NCBI GenBank assembly: GCA_001657325.1 | Contig: LWRO01000031.1 | Coordinates: forward strand, 1 to 58,078 | Origin: Geitlerinema sp. BBD 1991-9 | GTDB taxonomy: Bacteria > Cyanobacteriota > Cyanobacteriia > Cyanobacteriales > Geitlerinemataceae | DNA: 58,078 bases | Direction of reading: 5' to 3' | Shown here: positions 1-8,152 of the stretch, in pieces | Numbering within the stretch: position 1 is the stretch's first letter | Layout of the letters: every line of letters begins with the position of its first letter | The notes under the pieces: model-generated | Seen by the model: the letters and a program-made list of their open reading frames with translations, nothing else | What the model was told of the DNA's origin: nothing | Database searches by the model: none | Program-made: the position numbers and the translations under genes

Positions 1-93
1 GAACAGTGAGCAGTGGGGGCAGTGAACAGTCACCTTTTACAGTGAACAGTGAGCAGTGAACAGTGAGCAGTGGGGGCAGTGAACAGTCACCAA
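1..93. repeat. Heptamer-type short tandem repeats
   Basis: The segment is built from variants of the 7-base unit CAGTGAG/CAGTGAA. A longer block (units, then GGGGGCAGTGAACAGTCACC) occurs twice, at about 1-33 and 41-93. This matches the short tandemly repeated repetitive (STRR) sequences known from filamentous cyanobacteria. The same unit returns near 17,712 and 40,925. The stretch from 94 to 215, up to the stop of the next gene, holds nothing recognisable. Confidence 0.75.
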
Positions 94-215
94 GCACTTT
101 TGTACTGCTCTAGAAAGTGAAGTACACCTCTCCCTTGCTACGTAAGGACTTCAGCCAGGAATCTGTACCTCATCAAGTTGAGAAACGCTGTATACACTTA
201 CAGACTGACCTCGAA

Positions 216-932
216 CTAACCTCGTCTCGATCCCAGCAAACGCATAAACTCGCGCTGCACGACGCGATAGCATTCACAAGCGGTATCCTCTAGCGCTTCT
301 TGGTTGAGAATCGTGATTTTGCCCCGGCTATAGCGAATTAAGCCAGCTTGTTGTAGTGTTCCCGCTGCCACAGTGACACCAGAGCGTCGCGTACCGAGCA
401 TCGCCGCAATAAATTCCTGAGTCAGCGGTAACTCGTCTTTCATTACGCAATCTTGAACGGATAGCAGCCAGCGAGCCAACCGTTCTTCAATCGTATGCTG
501 GCGGTTACAAGCAGCACTTTGAGAAACTTGGGTAAACAGAGCTTGGGTATATAAGAGTAACCGTCGCTGTAGCTCTCCCCCTCGATCGAACTCCCGCTTG
601 AGGATTTCAGCCTTGAGCTTGAAAGCACTATCTGCAATCTGTACGATCGCGAGGCTCGTCGTACAGTGACCGCCTAAAAATATAGGAAGACCGACCATTC
701 CTTCATTTCCCACTAAGCCAATTTCCGTGGTCGCACCATCCGCCATCAAGGAAACGAGAGAAATCATGGCTTGGTTGGGAAAATAAACTTCTTCAATTGG
801 TTCGTAAGGTTCGTAAATAACGTCTCCAACCGTTAATTCAACGTGCTGTAAATGAGGTGCAAGGCGCTCGTATTCTTCTGGAGGAAGAGCTTCCAGGATT
901 TGATTGGCTTGAAAATGAGACCCTTTTGCCAC
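216..932 (-). CDS. Crp/Fnr family transcriptional regulator
   Basis: This 238-residue protein has the Crp/Fnr layout. A cyclic-nucleotide-binding-type beta-roll occupies about residues 15-125 (GDVIYEPYEPIEEVYFP, then TEIGLVGNEGMVGLPIFLGG). A C-terminal winged helix follows at about 150-220 (LTQEFIAAMLGTRRSGVTVAA is the recognition-helix region). The classical cAMP-contacting phosphate-binding cassette is not evident, so the ligand is unknown. The start is a GTG at 932 without a strong Shine-Dalgarno. A paralogue lies just upstream on the same strand (1452-2177) with about the same length and motif order, so the pair looks like an old tandem duplication. A perfect palindrome (971-992) and an NtcA-type promoter (1325-1365) lie upstream. 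The DNA target is unknown. Confidence 0.85.
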   Translation of the reverse strand: MAKGSHFQANQILEALPPEEYERLAPHLQHVELTVGDVIYEPYEPIEEVYFPNQAMISLVSLMADGATTEIGLVGNEGMVGLPIFLGGHCTTSLAIVQIADSAFKLKAEILKREFDRGGELQRRLLLYTQALFTQVSQSAACNRQHTIEERLARWLLSVQDCVMKDELPLTQEFIAAMLGTRRSGVTVAAGTLQQAGLIRYSRGKITILNQEALEDTACECYRVVQREFMRLLGSRRG

Positions 933-970
933 GTTTCTACGTCAGAATATTTCTTACTCAATTCATAGAA

Positions 971-992
971 AGTATCTCCAATTGGAGATACT
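971..992. promoter_or_regulatory. Perfect 22-bp palindrome, candidate operator
   Basis: The half-site AGTATCTCCAA is followed directly by its exact reverse complement TTGGAGATACT. The palindrome lies 38 bp upstream of the GTG of the Crp/Fnr gene ending at 216, inside its presumed leader. Dimeric winged-helix regulators bind such dyads, so an autoregulatory operator is a reasonable inference. It could instead form an RNA hairpin in the leader. No second copy was noticed upstream of the paralogue. Confidence 0.5.
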
Positions 993-1324
993 CAAATTAT
1001 TCATGAAGACGATCATCTTAAATCAAAGTCATACGTTTTTCAAGATCGATCTGAGTTGATAATGTTTATGTCTTTCCAAAGATATGAATTCTAAACTTCA
1101 TTGTACTCGATCGATGCAATTAGCCAGAGCGAGAAAAGAACCCGTAGATTCAATCGATCGAACCTCTAGAAAAGCGAAAAATAAGCTCGAAATTTAGGTC
1201 GTTGTTGTTCGCTTGCCGAACGAATTTATTCCTCAACTCGATTGCACTATGTCAAGAGCATTTGACTCGATCGATAGAATGAAGTTTAGGAATAATTTTC
1301 CAGACTGATGACATTCCAATCGAA

Positions 1325-1365
1325 ATTATACTGCGATGTTCGATCGAGTCTGTACGCTATCGTAC
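1325..1365 (-). promoter_or_regulatory. NtcA-type activated promoter
   Basis: Read on the minus strand, the segment has GTA-N8-TAC (GTACGATAGCGTAC, 1365-1352), then 21 bases, then TATAAT (1330-1325). NtcA-activated class II promoters have GTAN8TAC about 20-24 bases before a TAN3T -10 box, so the spacing is canonical. Transcription would start near 1318 and read toward the Crp/Fnr gene at 932, giving a leader of about 385 nt. The rest of the 933-1451 gap holds no gene that can be recognised. Confidence 0.55.
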
Positions 1366-1451
1366 ATAAGCTAAAGAGAGCTACCTGAGTGGAGTTGCAA
1401 TTTTGCCAGAATGCTGACTGTCAAAGCACTCTCGTTTCAATTTCGACTTAT

Positions 1452-2177
1452 TTAATCTAGGTTCAGCGAACGATCGAACTCGCTTTTGATCGTGTGATAA
1501 CACTCGCAAGACCACGATTCTAGGGCAGCTCGATCGAGAATCTCGATCTGACCTCGACTGTAGCGAATAATCCCCGCATTCTGTAAAGCACTAGCTGCTT
1601 CAGTGACACTCGCTCGACGAACGCCCAGCATTTCAGCGATAAATTTCTGAGTCAAACCAAAGGAGTCTTGCTGCAAGCAATCTCCAACGGATAAGAGCCA
1701 TCGAGCCAGTCGCTGTGGGATGCTGTGGTGGGATTTGCACGCCGCAATTTGCGAGATCTGACTCAATCGCACGTGAGTATAGCGTAGCAGTTGTCCGTGT
1801 AGCTCGCTGTTTCGATCGAACTCCTGCTTTAGCAGATCGGCATCGAGCTTAAAAGCATTTCCGGAAACTTGTACGATCGCGTGATGAATGGTGTAGCGAT
1901 ACCCTAAAACGACCGGTAAACCCAACATTCCTTCATTACCGATTAAACCAATTTCGGTTGTGGAGCCATTTGAGAGGGTTAAGACGAGAGAAAAAACCGA
2001 TCGAATGGGAAAATAGACATCTTGAAAGAGCTGATGCGGTTGGTAAATAATCTGTCCGAGTTCAAACTCTACCACTTCGAGGTAAGGTGTAATGCGCTGG
2101 GAAACCTCGACGGGAAAACGAATTAACAATCGGTTTTCTCTTACGTCATCGTCTTGGAACATCAAACATTCTTCCAT
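1452..2177 (-). CDS. Crp/Fnr family transcriptional regulator, paralogue
   Basis: This 241-residue paralogue of the gene at 216-932 shares matching segments (FELGQIIYQPHQLFQDVYFP; TEIGLIGNEGMLGLPVVLG). It has a cyclic-nucleotide-binding fold at about 20-130 and a winged helix at about 155-225 (LTQKFIAEMLGVRRASVTEAA). ATG at 2177 is the chosen start; a second in-frame ATG at 2162 is possible. Both copies keep the helix-turn-helix region, with GTRRSGVTVAA in one and GVRRASVTEAA in the other, so DNA specificities may be related. About 520 bp separates the two genes. The upstream region (2178-2600) is AT-rich and probably carries its promoter. Confidence 0.85.
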   Translation of the reverse strand: MEECLMFQDDDVRENRLLIRFPVEVSQRITPYLEVVEFELGQIIYQPHQLFQDVYFPIRSVFSLVLTLSNGSTTEIGLIGNEGMLGLPVVLGYRYTIHHAIVQVSGNAFKLDADLLKQEFDRNSELHGQLLRYTHVRLSQISQIAACKSHHSIPQRLARWLLSVGDCLQQDSFGLTQKFIAEMLGVRRASVTEAASALQNAGIIRYSRGQIEILDRAALESWSCECYHTIKSEFDRSLNLD

Positions 2178-2609
2178 TTACAATGGTTGCAAAAAACAAA
2201 ATACAAAAATCTGAACTCCGCTTAGAAAACTCTCCAAAAATTAATTAAGCTTTAATTTAACTGGCGCGTGATTTGTTAGATTTAGCAAGTTATTATCGAT
2301 ATGAATTTAAGGTATTCTAAAGATATACTTAACTTTACTTTATACAATTTACAACTATTTTAAGACATTATTATAACACGATCGATCGTCTATTTTTATG
2401 CAGGGCTTGACAGTTTTTCGAGGTTTTGCAAATTCTCCTCGAAAGGTCTAGAATCTTTTTTGTAAATACAAGGACGATCGTGTTGGCAGATCGGCCGTCT
2501 TTGTGTTCAATCAAATCTCTGCTTGTATTTTATCAAAACTAAATGTATTCTTATGTGTTTTCATGTATTGTTTAAAAAACAAGCTTTTGTTTAAAGATAC
2601 CTATTTTTG

Positions 2610-2639
2610 TTGTCAGACTGTAAGCAAAGGCTTTATAAT
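2610..2639 (+). promoter_or_regulatory. Sigma-70 type promoter
   Basis: TTGTCA (2610-2615), an 18-base spacer and a consensus TATAAT (2634-2639) read toward the glycosyltransferase at 2881. They imply a leader of about 235 nt. A second possible pair, TTGCAA (2426-2431) with TAGAAT (2449-2454), lies upstream, next to a small hairpin with stem TTCGAGG/CCTCGAA (2417-2443). No other gene is supported in 2178-2880. Confidence 0.55.
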
Positions 2640-2880
2640 GAAAGTTTAGCGCGTGCATTTATTGTTGCGGAAAGTAACTTTTGACTCCGATCGTCGTCCC
2701 GATTTCATACAACTGATACATCCTAAAAATTTGAGGGCGAATGACGAAGAGACCCTTAAAGATATGAGAATGCGTTTTCGTACCTATCCAGCTTGCAGCC
2801 CGAGCCGATCGATCGACGTTAAGAGCGCGTCGCAAAAATGTCAAAATAAGCCTTGACGATTTTTTTAAGATTCAACAGCT

Positions 2881-4581
2881 ATGCACGTCTCGGCCGCGAT
2901 CTTCTATGCCAAAGACGGATACGATACGAGGGGCAAGCGCTTGCTCGGTCGTCAGTCTGCCGGGGAAGGATTTCTAAAAGGATGGGTTCGCTACAGCAAC
3001 GCCGAGACCTTGTACTGTTTCACGGAGTCGCAGGGCACGTTTCACGACTTCTGTCATCGAATTCGCCCTTGGAGCGATCGAAAACGCAGTTTGATGTGGT
3101 TGAACAGCAACGAACCGACTTCGATCGTCCAGGCAGGCGCACTGTACTATCCGGCTCCCGGCCTCGGTGAATGGGCTTGGAAGCGCCGCTTTGCCGACCA
3201 ACGAACCTATAGTTTGTGCGGTATCACCCATACAACGGCGACTAAAGCGGTGATGTCTGCGGTCGGCGACTTACTCATTGCCCCTGTCCAACCTTGGGAC
3301 GCGCTCATCTGCACCTCGTTGGCGGTCAAACAGGGTATCGAGCAATTACTAGACAGTTGGGGTGAATATCTCGCACAGCGCACGGGGAGTAAACCCCCCA
3401 CGAACGTACAACTTCCCATTATTCCCCTAGGCGTAGACACCTCGGCATTTCTCCAAGGCGGCGAAGCCTTAACGACACGCCGCGAATTCCGACAGCAACT
3501 CGGCATTGCCGAAGAAGATCTCGTCGTGCTGTTCGTGGGACGGCTGATATCTTACGCCAAAGCCCATCCCGTTCCCATGTATTTAGCGATCGAACGGGCC
3601 GCCCGACAAGCGAACCAGCGCGTTCATTTGATTCAAGCGGGATGGTTCGAGAGCGCTCACGACGAAGACGCATTTCGCGAAGGGGCCCGGCGCTATTGTC
3701 CTTCAGTTAACGCGATTTTCCTAGACGGGCGACGGCCGGACATTCGTGCCAACGTTTGGAGTACGGCCGATATTTTCATCTCCCTGTCTGACAACATTCA
3801 AGAAACCTTCGGGCTGACGCCGATCGAAGCGATGTCGGCTGGATTGCCCGTCGTCGTGTCGGATTGGAACGGTTATCGCGAGTCCGTGCGCCACGAGGTC
3901 GATGGGTTTCGGGTGCCGACGCTGCTTCCACCTGCGGGAACGGGTAGCGATATGGCGTTAGACTATTTTCTCGATCGATCGAACTACGGGGCTTATGTGG
4001 GGGGAACCTCACTCTCGACAGCGATCGATGTGGAAGCCTGTGCGGAATTCCTGCTGAAACTGATGCAATCGCCCGAGTTGCGCCAACGTCTCGGGGAAAA
4101 CGGCCGACAACGGGCGAGAGAGGTATACGATTGGCGCGTCGTCGTTGCAGCTTACGAGGATCTGTTTTTAGACTTAGCCCGACAGCGGGCCAGTCAACCG
4201 ATGGCCGTTCCCTGTCAGCGAGATCGGCATCCCTATCCCCTCAGCGACGATCCGTTTCGCGCCTTTGCCCACTACGCGACAGACATCTTAACGCCTCAAA
4301 TGCGTCTGAAGTTGGGCAAAATGGCCTCGTCAGAAGCTCGTGCGAAACTGTTCGACCTCTGGACGAACAATATTGAAAGCGAGCGTCGCCTCTCCAGCGA
4401 AGAAATCGATAAACTGTTAGCAATTGTCGAAGCTTGCCAACCGATCTCTGTCGGCGAAATTTGCCAGCAGTGGCAGATCGTCCCTCGATCGATTCACAGC
4501 GTTCTCCTCTACCGCACGATTTCCTATTTACTTAAATTCGACGTTCTCGCCCTAGAAAATTCCAATTTTCAGCTCTCGTAA
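2881..4581 (+). CDS. Glycosyltransferase, GT4-like, with C-terminal extension
   Basis: This 566-residue protein has the GT-B type group 1 glycosyltransferase C-terminal domain. LVVLFVGRLISYAKAHP (about 215-230) opens the second Rossmann lobe. DIFISLSDNIQETFGLTPIEAMSAGLPVVVSDWNGY (about 299-335) carries the E-x7-E nucleotide-sugar signature. An insert of about 30 residues follows (PPAGTGSDMALDYFLDRSNYGAY). The last 135 residues, after the lobe, lack recognisable motifs and look helical, which makes the protein longer than typical GT4 enzymes. It probably transfers a sugar from an NDP-sugar in the cytoplasm to a polysaccharide or lipid acceptor; the substrate is not readable. The fibrillin-like gene begins 33 bp downstream. 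Confidence 0.8.
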   Translation: MHVSAAIFYAKDGYDTRGKRLLGRQSAGEGFLKGWVRYSNAETLYCFTESQGTFHDFCHRIRPWSDRKRSLMWLNSNEPTSIVQAGALYYPAPGLGEWAWKRRFADQRTYSLCGITHTTATKAVMSAVGDLLIAPVQPWDALICTSLAVKQGIEQLLDSWGEYLAQRTGSKPPTNVQLPIIPLGVDTSAFLQGGEALTTRREFRQQLGIAEEDLVVLFVGRLISYAKAHPVPMYLAIERAARQANQRVHLIQAGWFESAHDEDAFREGARRYCPSVNAIFLDGRRPDIRANVWSTADIFISLSDNIQETFGLTPIEAMSAGLPVVVSDWNGYRESVRHEVDGFRVPTLLPPAGTGSDMALDYFLDRSNYGAYVGGTSLSTAIDVEACAEFLLKLMQSPELRQRLGENGRQRAREVYDWRVVVAAYEDLFLDLARQRASQPMAVPCQRDRHPYPLSDDPFRAFAHYATDILTPQMRLKLGKMASSEARAKLFDLWTNNIESERRLSSEEIDKLLAIVEACQPISVGEICQQWQIVPRSIHSVLLYRTISYLLKFDVLALENSNFQLS

Positions 4582-4614
4582 ACTGTCAATCGCACATCGT
4601 ACCTCGTAAATCGC

Positions 4615-5226
4615 ATGATACTCGGAAAAGACGACCTCTTGCGGGCGATCGCAGGTAAAAATCGCGGCTTGTTAGCAACGGAAACCGATAAGGCTGCCAT
4701 TCTTTCAGCGGTGGCACGCCTCGAAGATCGCAACCCCACCCCTAACCCCCTCGAAGCTGCCGAACTACTCGATGGAAACTGGCAGTTGTTGTATACGACG
4801 AGTCAGGAATTACTCGGGATCGATCGATTTCCCCTATACAATTTAGGACAAATTTATCAATGTGTCCGCGTTCGAGATCGCAAAATTTACAATGTTGCCG
4901 AACTACGGGGAATTCCGTATCTCGAGGGTATGGTGAGCGTTGCGGCGGCATTCGAGCCGACTTCCAATCGCCGCGTTGACGTCAAATTCGAGCGATTTAT
5001 TGTCGGATTGCAGCGTTTCATTTTCGGAACGACCTCCTCCTCGAACGGCAGTCCAGTCCTCGATCGATTTATCGAAAATATCGAATCGGGTCAGCGGTTT
5101 TGGGCGTTAGATTTTAAAGTTCAACCGGGAGAGCGCAGCGGTTGGTTAGAAATCACCTATCTCGACAAAGATTTACGCATCGGGCGGGGTAACGTCGGAA
5201 GTGTTTTCGTCTTGTCGAAAGTTTGA
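4615..5226 (+). CDS. PAP/fibrillin family protein
   Basis: This 203-residue protein resembles the plastid-lipid-associated protein (PAP/fibrillin) family shared by cyanobacteria and chloroplasts. The diagnostic opening EAAELLDGNWQLLYTTSQELL lies at about 43-63. It is followed by beta-rich segments (FPLYNLGQIYQCVRV; FERFIVGLQRFIFG) and a C-terminal WLEITYLDKDLRIGRGNVGSVFVL, the usual end of the domain. Fibrillins form lipocalin-like barrels that bind hydrophobic molecules at thylakoids or plastoglobule-like bodies. The role of this member is unknown. It is convergent with the next glycosyltransferase, with only 18 bp between the stops. Confidence 0.85.
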   Translation: MILGKDDLLRAIAGKNRGLLATETDKAAILSAVARLEDRNPTPNPLEAAELLDGNWQLLYTTSQELLGIDRFPLYNLGQIYQCVRVRDRKIYNVAELRGIPYLEGMVSVAAAFEPTSNRRVDVKFERFIVGLQRFIFGTTSSSNGSPVLDRFIENIESGQRFWALDFKVQPGERSGWLEITYLDKDLRIGRGNVGSVFVLSKV

Positions 5227-5244
5227 GATTGGCTGACGACACGG

Positions 5245-6456
5245 CTAGGATGCTGAAATTGCCCGTTCGTATAACTGTCCGGCACGTTCCCAGGTAAACT
5301 GAGTTTCCACATAAGAACGAGCGTTTTGAGAAAGCGTTTCCCTTAACTGCGAGTCTTCAAACAAACGCTCGATCGATCGAACGTACTCCTCGACGCGATT
5401 TGCCCGTAAGGCCCGCAACGGGACTCCCTCGCCATCGACGTTCAAGCCCTCCAATCCCGAGTCACTTCCGACGACGGGCGTTCCTGCTGCCATCGCTTCG
5501 AGGGTTTTGTTCTTAATCCCATATCCGATTCGCATCGACACCACGCAAACCGTCGCGCGATGTAAGTAATCCGCCATCGACGGAACGCGCCCCGTCACCG
5601 TTACCCCCGGAATGTCGCCGAGTTGCTGCACTTCGGGAACGGGTTTCGACCCTACTAGCATCAGCGTCGCGTCGGGATATTGAGATTTGACCCGAGGAAA
5701 AATTTCTGTGGCTAAAAACGTGACCGCATCGATGTTCGCGATATTGTCCATCGCCCCAACAAAGGTGAGTTGACGGCCGCCTCGATCGTGGGAACGTAGG
5801 GGAAACAGATCGAGATCGACCCCGTTAGGAATGACAGTAATGCGGCTATCGGGGCTGAAAAATTTCATTTGCGCCCCGTCTTCCGGCGTAGTGACGACGA
5901 TACTCGAAAATTTTTGACAGTAGCGGTTTTCGTAGCGAAACAGAAGTGGGAGATTGAGTCGATCGCGCAGGGGACGTTCGGCCGCTCCCGTTTCGAGTTG
6001 CTGGCGACAGGTTCCAAAAATGGAACTGTGAACGTTGACGACGGTTTTGAGGTGTTGTCGCCACTGAGGACGAACGAAAATTTCGTTGACGCTGTGTTCG
6101 CAGGTCATCGCGTCGTATTTTCCAGAGGCCACGGCGGCATCGACCCAAGCTTGCATTTCGTTCGATCGATAGGACAGGACGCTCGGCGGCGTTCCCCCAG
6201 CGAGAAACGCACTGAACCGTCTGGCTTTCTCGAAGGGCGTTGCTGCGGTCGCAGGGACTCGATCGAAGACCACCAGTTCGCGGACGTAGCCCCGCAATGC
6301 CTCGATTTCCTCGTCCGTTACGTTCGTGTCACGTTGCGTCACCAGTGTGACAGCATGAAACTGATTCAAATATTTGATTAAATTGAACGTTCTGACTTGC
6401 GTTCCACCCCGTGCAGGAGGATAGGGAAACGTGGCCGACAAACTTAAAACGTTCAT
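5245..6456 (-). CDS. Glycosyltransferase family 4 protein
   Basis: This 403-residue protein is a standard-length GT4 enzyme. The N-terminal lobe begins MNVLSLSATFPYPPARGGTQ, the usual glycine-rich acceptor loop. The second lobe starts near residue 240 (LTFVGAMDNIANIDAV). The donor-site region GIKNKTLEAMAAGTPVVGSD (about 316-335) carries the conserved glutamate before the AAGTPVV turn. The order resembles sugar transferases such as PelF/WcaI-like or methyltransferase-associated GT4 proteins, but the substrate cannot be named. The start is ATG at 6456. Its promoter should lie in the AT-rich part of 6457-6600. Confidence 0.85.
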   Translation of the reverse strand: MNVLSLSATFPYPPARGGTQVRTFNLIKYLNQFHAVTLVTQRDTNVTDEEIEALRGYVRELVVFDRVPATAATPFEKARRFSAFLAGGTPPSVLSYRSNEMQAWVDAAVASGKYDAMTCEHSVNEIFVRPQWRQHLKTVVNVHSSIFGTCRQQLETGAAERPLRDRLNLPLLFRYENRYCQKFSSIVVTTPEDGAQMKFFSPDSRITVIPNGVDLDLFPLRSHDRGGRQLTFVGAMDNIANIDAVTFLATEIFPRVKSQYPDATLMLVGSKPVPEVQQLGDIPGVTVTGRVPSMADYLHRATVCVVSMRIGYGIKNKTLEAMAAGTPVVGSDSGLEGLNVDGEGVPLRALRANRVEEYVRSIERLFEDSQLRETLSQNARSYVETQFTWERAGQLYERAISAS

Positions 6457-6850
6457 AAGGGATTAACTTAGGGTTTTCTATACTTTATCAAACTCATTTT
6501 GAAATGACTAGATTTAAGCGATTGAATTTATAAAAATAAACACAAAACAAACAATATATTTTGTTTTATTCTGCTTTTTTATAAAGCTCTATAAGAATTC
6601 GCCCAAGCGGGTTGGCTCGAGTTTGGAATTGCAGACAAAAAACGAGAGCCAATTTTAGATGGTTTTTCTTTTTAGATCGCGCTCGATCAAAATTCAACCC
6701 AAATAGTAGAAGTCCGATCGCCCTCAGCTCGATCGAGCGAGAACGACACGCAAACGTTTTGAGTTAGAAGTCTTTTGGGTCGAGTGCTGAAACGATTTCT
6801 AGAAACTTGCAAACGATCGAGAATTCCCTTATAACAATCTCAAAACAATT

Positions 6851-6941
6851 GTCAGCAGGGTGCATCTCAATTTCGTAGAATGACCCCTCCGCCGAAGACG
6901 GAGGGGTTACGATCGCAAAAGTGAGATGCACCCCGTCAGCA
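6851..6941. mobile_element. Short inverted-repeat element (MITE-like), GGGTGCATCTCA termini
   Basis: A 77-bp element (6858-6934) begins GGGTGCATCTCA and ends with the reverse complement TGAGATGCACCC(C). An internal hairpin has stem CCCCTCCG/CGGAGGGG. The 7-base sequence GTCAGCA occurs directly on both sides (6851-6857 and 6935-6941) and looks like a target-site duplication. A partial copy of one end (GGGTGCATCTCACTTTTGCG) is at 46,989. It is too small to code. It ends 24 bp before the ATG of the next gene, so it lies in that gene's promoter or leader. The rest of 6457-6850 holds nothing recognised. Confidence 0.7.
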
Positions 6942-6965
6942 AAACTGGTCGTTTAATCTCCAATC

Positions 6966-7631
6966 ATGATTCGTAAACTCTTCTTCGGCGGACTGTGGCT
7001 TATCGGCATTCTCTATGCCTTTCGTTTCGCACCGCCCGATCGACCCGAAACCCTCGATCTAATTATCGACCTTTCCTCCGGCAACTGGGCCGGCATCAAT
7101 CCGATCGTCATTGCCCTTTTCAACCTCATGGGTGTTTTGCCCTTCGCTTATGGTTGTCTTCTCTTCGCCGACGGACGCGGACAAAAAATCGGGGCTTGGC
7201 CGTTTGCTGCCGCATCTTTCGGGGTTGGCGCGTTCGCCATTTTGCCCTACCTCGCCCTCCGTCAACCCAACCCCCACTTTACCGGCGAAAAAAATGCCGT
7301 TCTCAAATTTTGGGATTCGCGAATTTTAGGGGTTGTTCTGACCTTGGTTTCGATCGTCTGTCTCGTATACGGATTCACCCAAGGGGATTGGGCAGATTTC
7401 GTCACACAATGGCAAACAAGCCGCTTTATCCACGTCATGAGTCTCGATTTCTGTATGCTCTGTCTCCTCGTTCCTACCCTTCTCGACGACGACATGGCAC
7501 GACGGGAACTGCACGATCGATCGACGTTTTGGTTGGCTGCCTTCGTTCCCCTGTTAGGGTTGCTGGTGTATCTCTGCCTTCGTCCGCCACTGCCGGAAAC
7601 CGCTGAACCGGCTGTTGAACTGGCGAGTTGA
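6966..7631 (+). CDS. Multi-pass membrane protein of unknown function
   Basis: This 221-residue protein has about six hydrophobic segments (near 3-18, 43-66, 76-97, 120-138, 155-172 and 186-205). The conserved-looking loops are PPDRPETLDLI, a glycine/proline-rich turn before helix 2, and FIHVMSLDFCMLCLLVPTLLDDDMARR near helix 5. No enzymatic motif is visible. Such 200-residue proteins are common in cyanobacteria and have chloroplast relatives, but the function is not known to me. The start is ATG at 6966, immediately downstream of the inverted-repeat element. The next gene is convergent. Confidence 0.7.
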   Translation: MIRKLFFGGLWLIGILYAFRFAPPDRPETLDLIIDLSSGNWAGINPIVIALFNLMGVLPFAYGCLLFADGRGQKIGAWPFAAASFGVGAFAILPYLALRQPNPHFTGEKNAVLKFWDSRILGVVLTLVSIVCLVYGFTQGDWADFVTQWQTSRFIHVMSLDFCMLCLLVPTLLDDDMARRELHDRSTFWLAAFVPLLGLLVYLCLRPPLPETAEPAVELAS

Positions 7632-7671
7632 AAGAAGCCGCCACACATCAGCCAACGGGAGCGTGGGGAAG

Positions 7672-8067
7672 CTATCGATCGAAATATAAGGTAAACTCCC
7701 CCGACTCGCCCCAGTCACCCACCCAGATATAGTAATCTCCAGCTTCCCAACGCCTCGACAGTTCCGGTTGTGTCCCCGACACGTCGTCAGAACACAAACG
7801 ACCTGACGGCGTTTCGACTAACAGCGTTATATCGACATTCGACTCCACAAACACACGTAACGCCTCGAAGTTTTCTTCCAGCGTTACCGTGAAGTTCGGG
7901 GAACCGTTGATATAACCGCAATCTTGCGTGTACTGCGTTCCCCCAGACGTTCCCGTAACCCGGTACGGATTCGGTTGAAAATCTGAAGCAAGGCGAATCT
8001 GTGCGCTGGCGGCATTGGCAAACAGCCCAGCCAACAGGACTCCGAAAAAGAAAGTGTAACGAGTCAC
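7672..8067 (-). CDS. Secreted protein with PPC-like domain
   Basis: From GTG at 8067 the product is 131 residues and starts with a typical signal peptide (a short basic stretch, then FFFGVLLAGLFANAASA, cleavage before QIRL). The open frame extends to 8214. That longer version would put 49 non-signal-like residues in front and run into the permease coding region at 8153, so the internal GTG is preferred. The mature part is a small beta domain: FTVTLEENFEALRVFVESNVDITLLVETPSGRLCSDD, then WEAGDYYIWVGDWGESGEFTLYF. It resembles bacterial pre-peptidase C-terminal (PPC) modules. A cysteine near QDCGY and one at RLCSDD could pair. Function is probably periplasmic or extracellular. Confidence 0.6.
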   Translation of the reverse strand: MTRYTFFFGVLLAGLFANAASAQIRLASDFQPNPYRVTGTSGGTQYTQDCGYINGSPNFTVTLEENFEALRVFVESNVDITLLVETPSGRLCSDDVSGTQPELSRRWEAGDYYIWVGDWGESGEFTLYFDR

Positions 8068-8152
8068 GGTCTTCTTACGATCGATCGGGTTTGGTCTATT
8101 TTCCCATCCCTTCACGATGCCATCCGGGGAGAAGAAGGAAGGGGAGGCCGTT

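Noticed and set aside
2653-2856. Open frame of 67 codons in the glycosyltransferase leader
   Set aside because: It starts with GTG, has no ribosome-binding site and no protein-like pattern, and lies downstream of the clear promoter as leader sequence.
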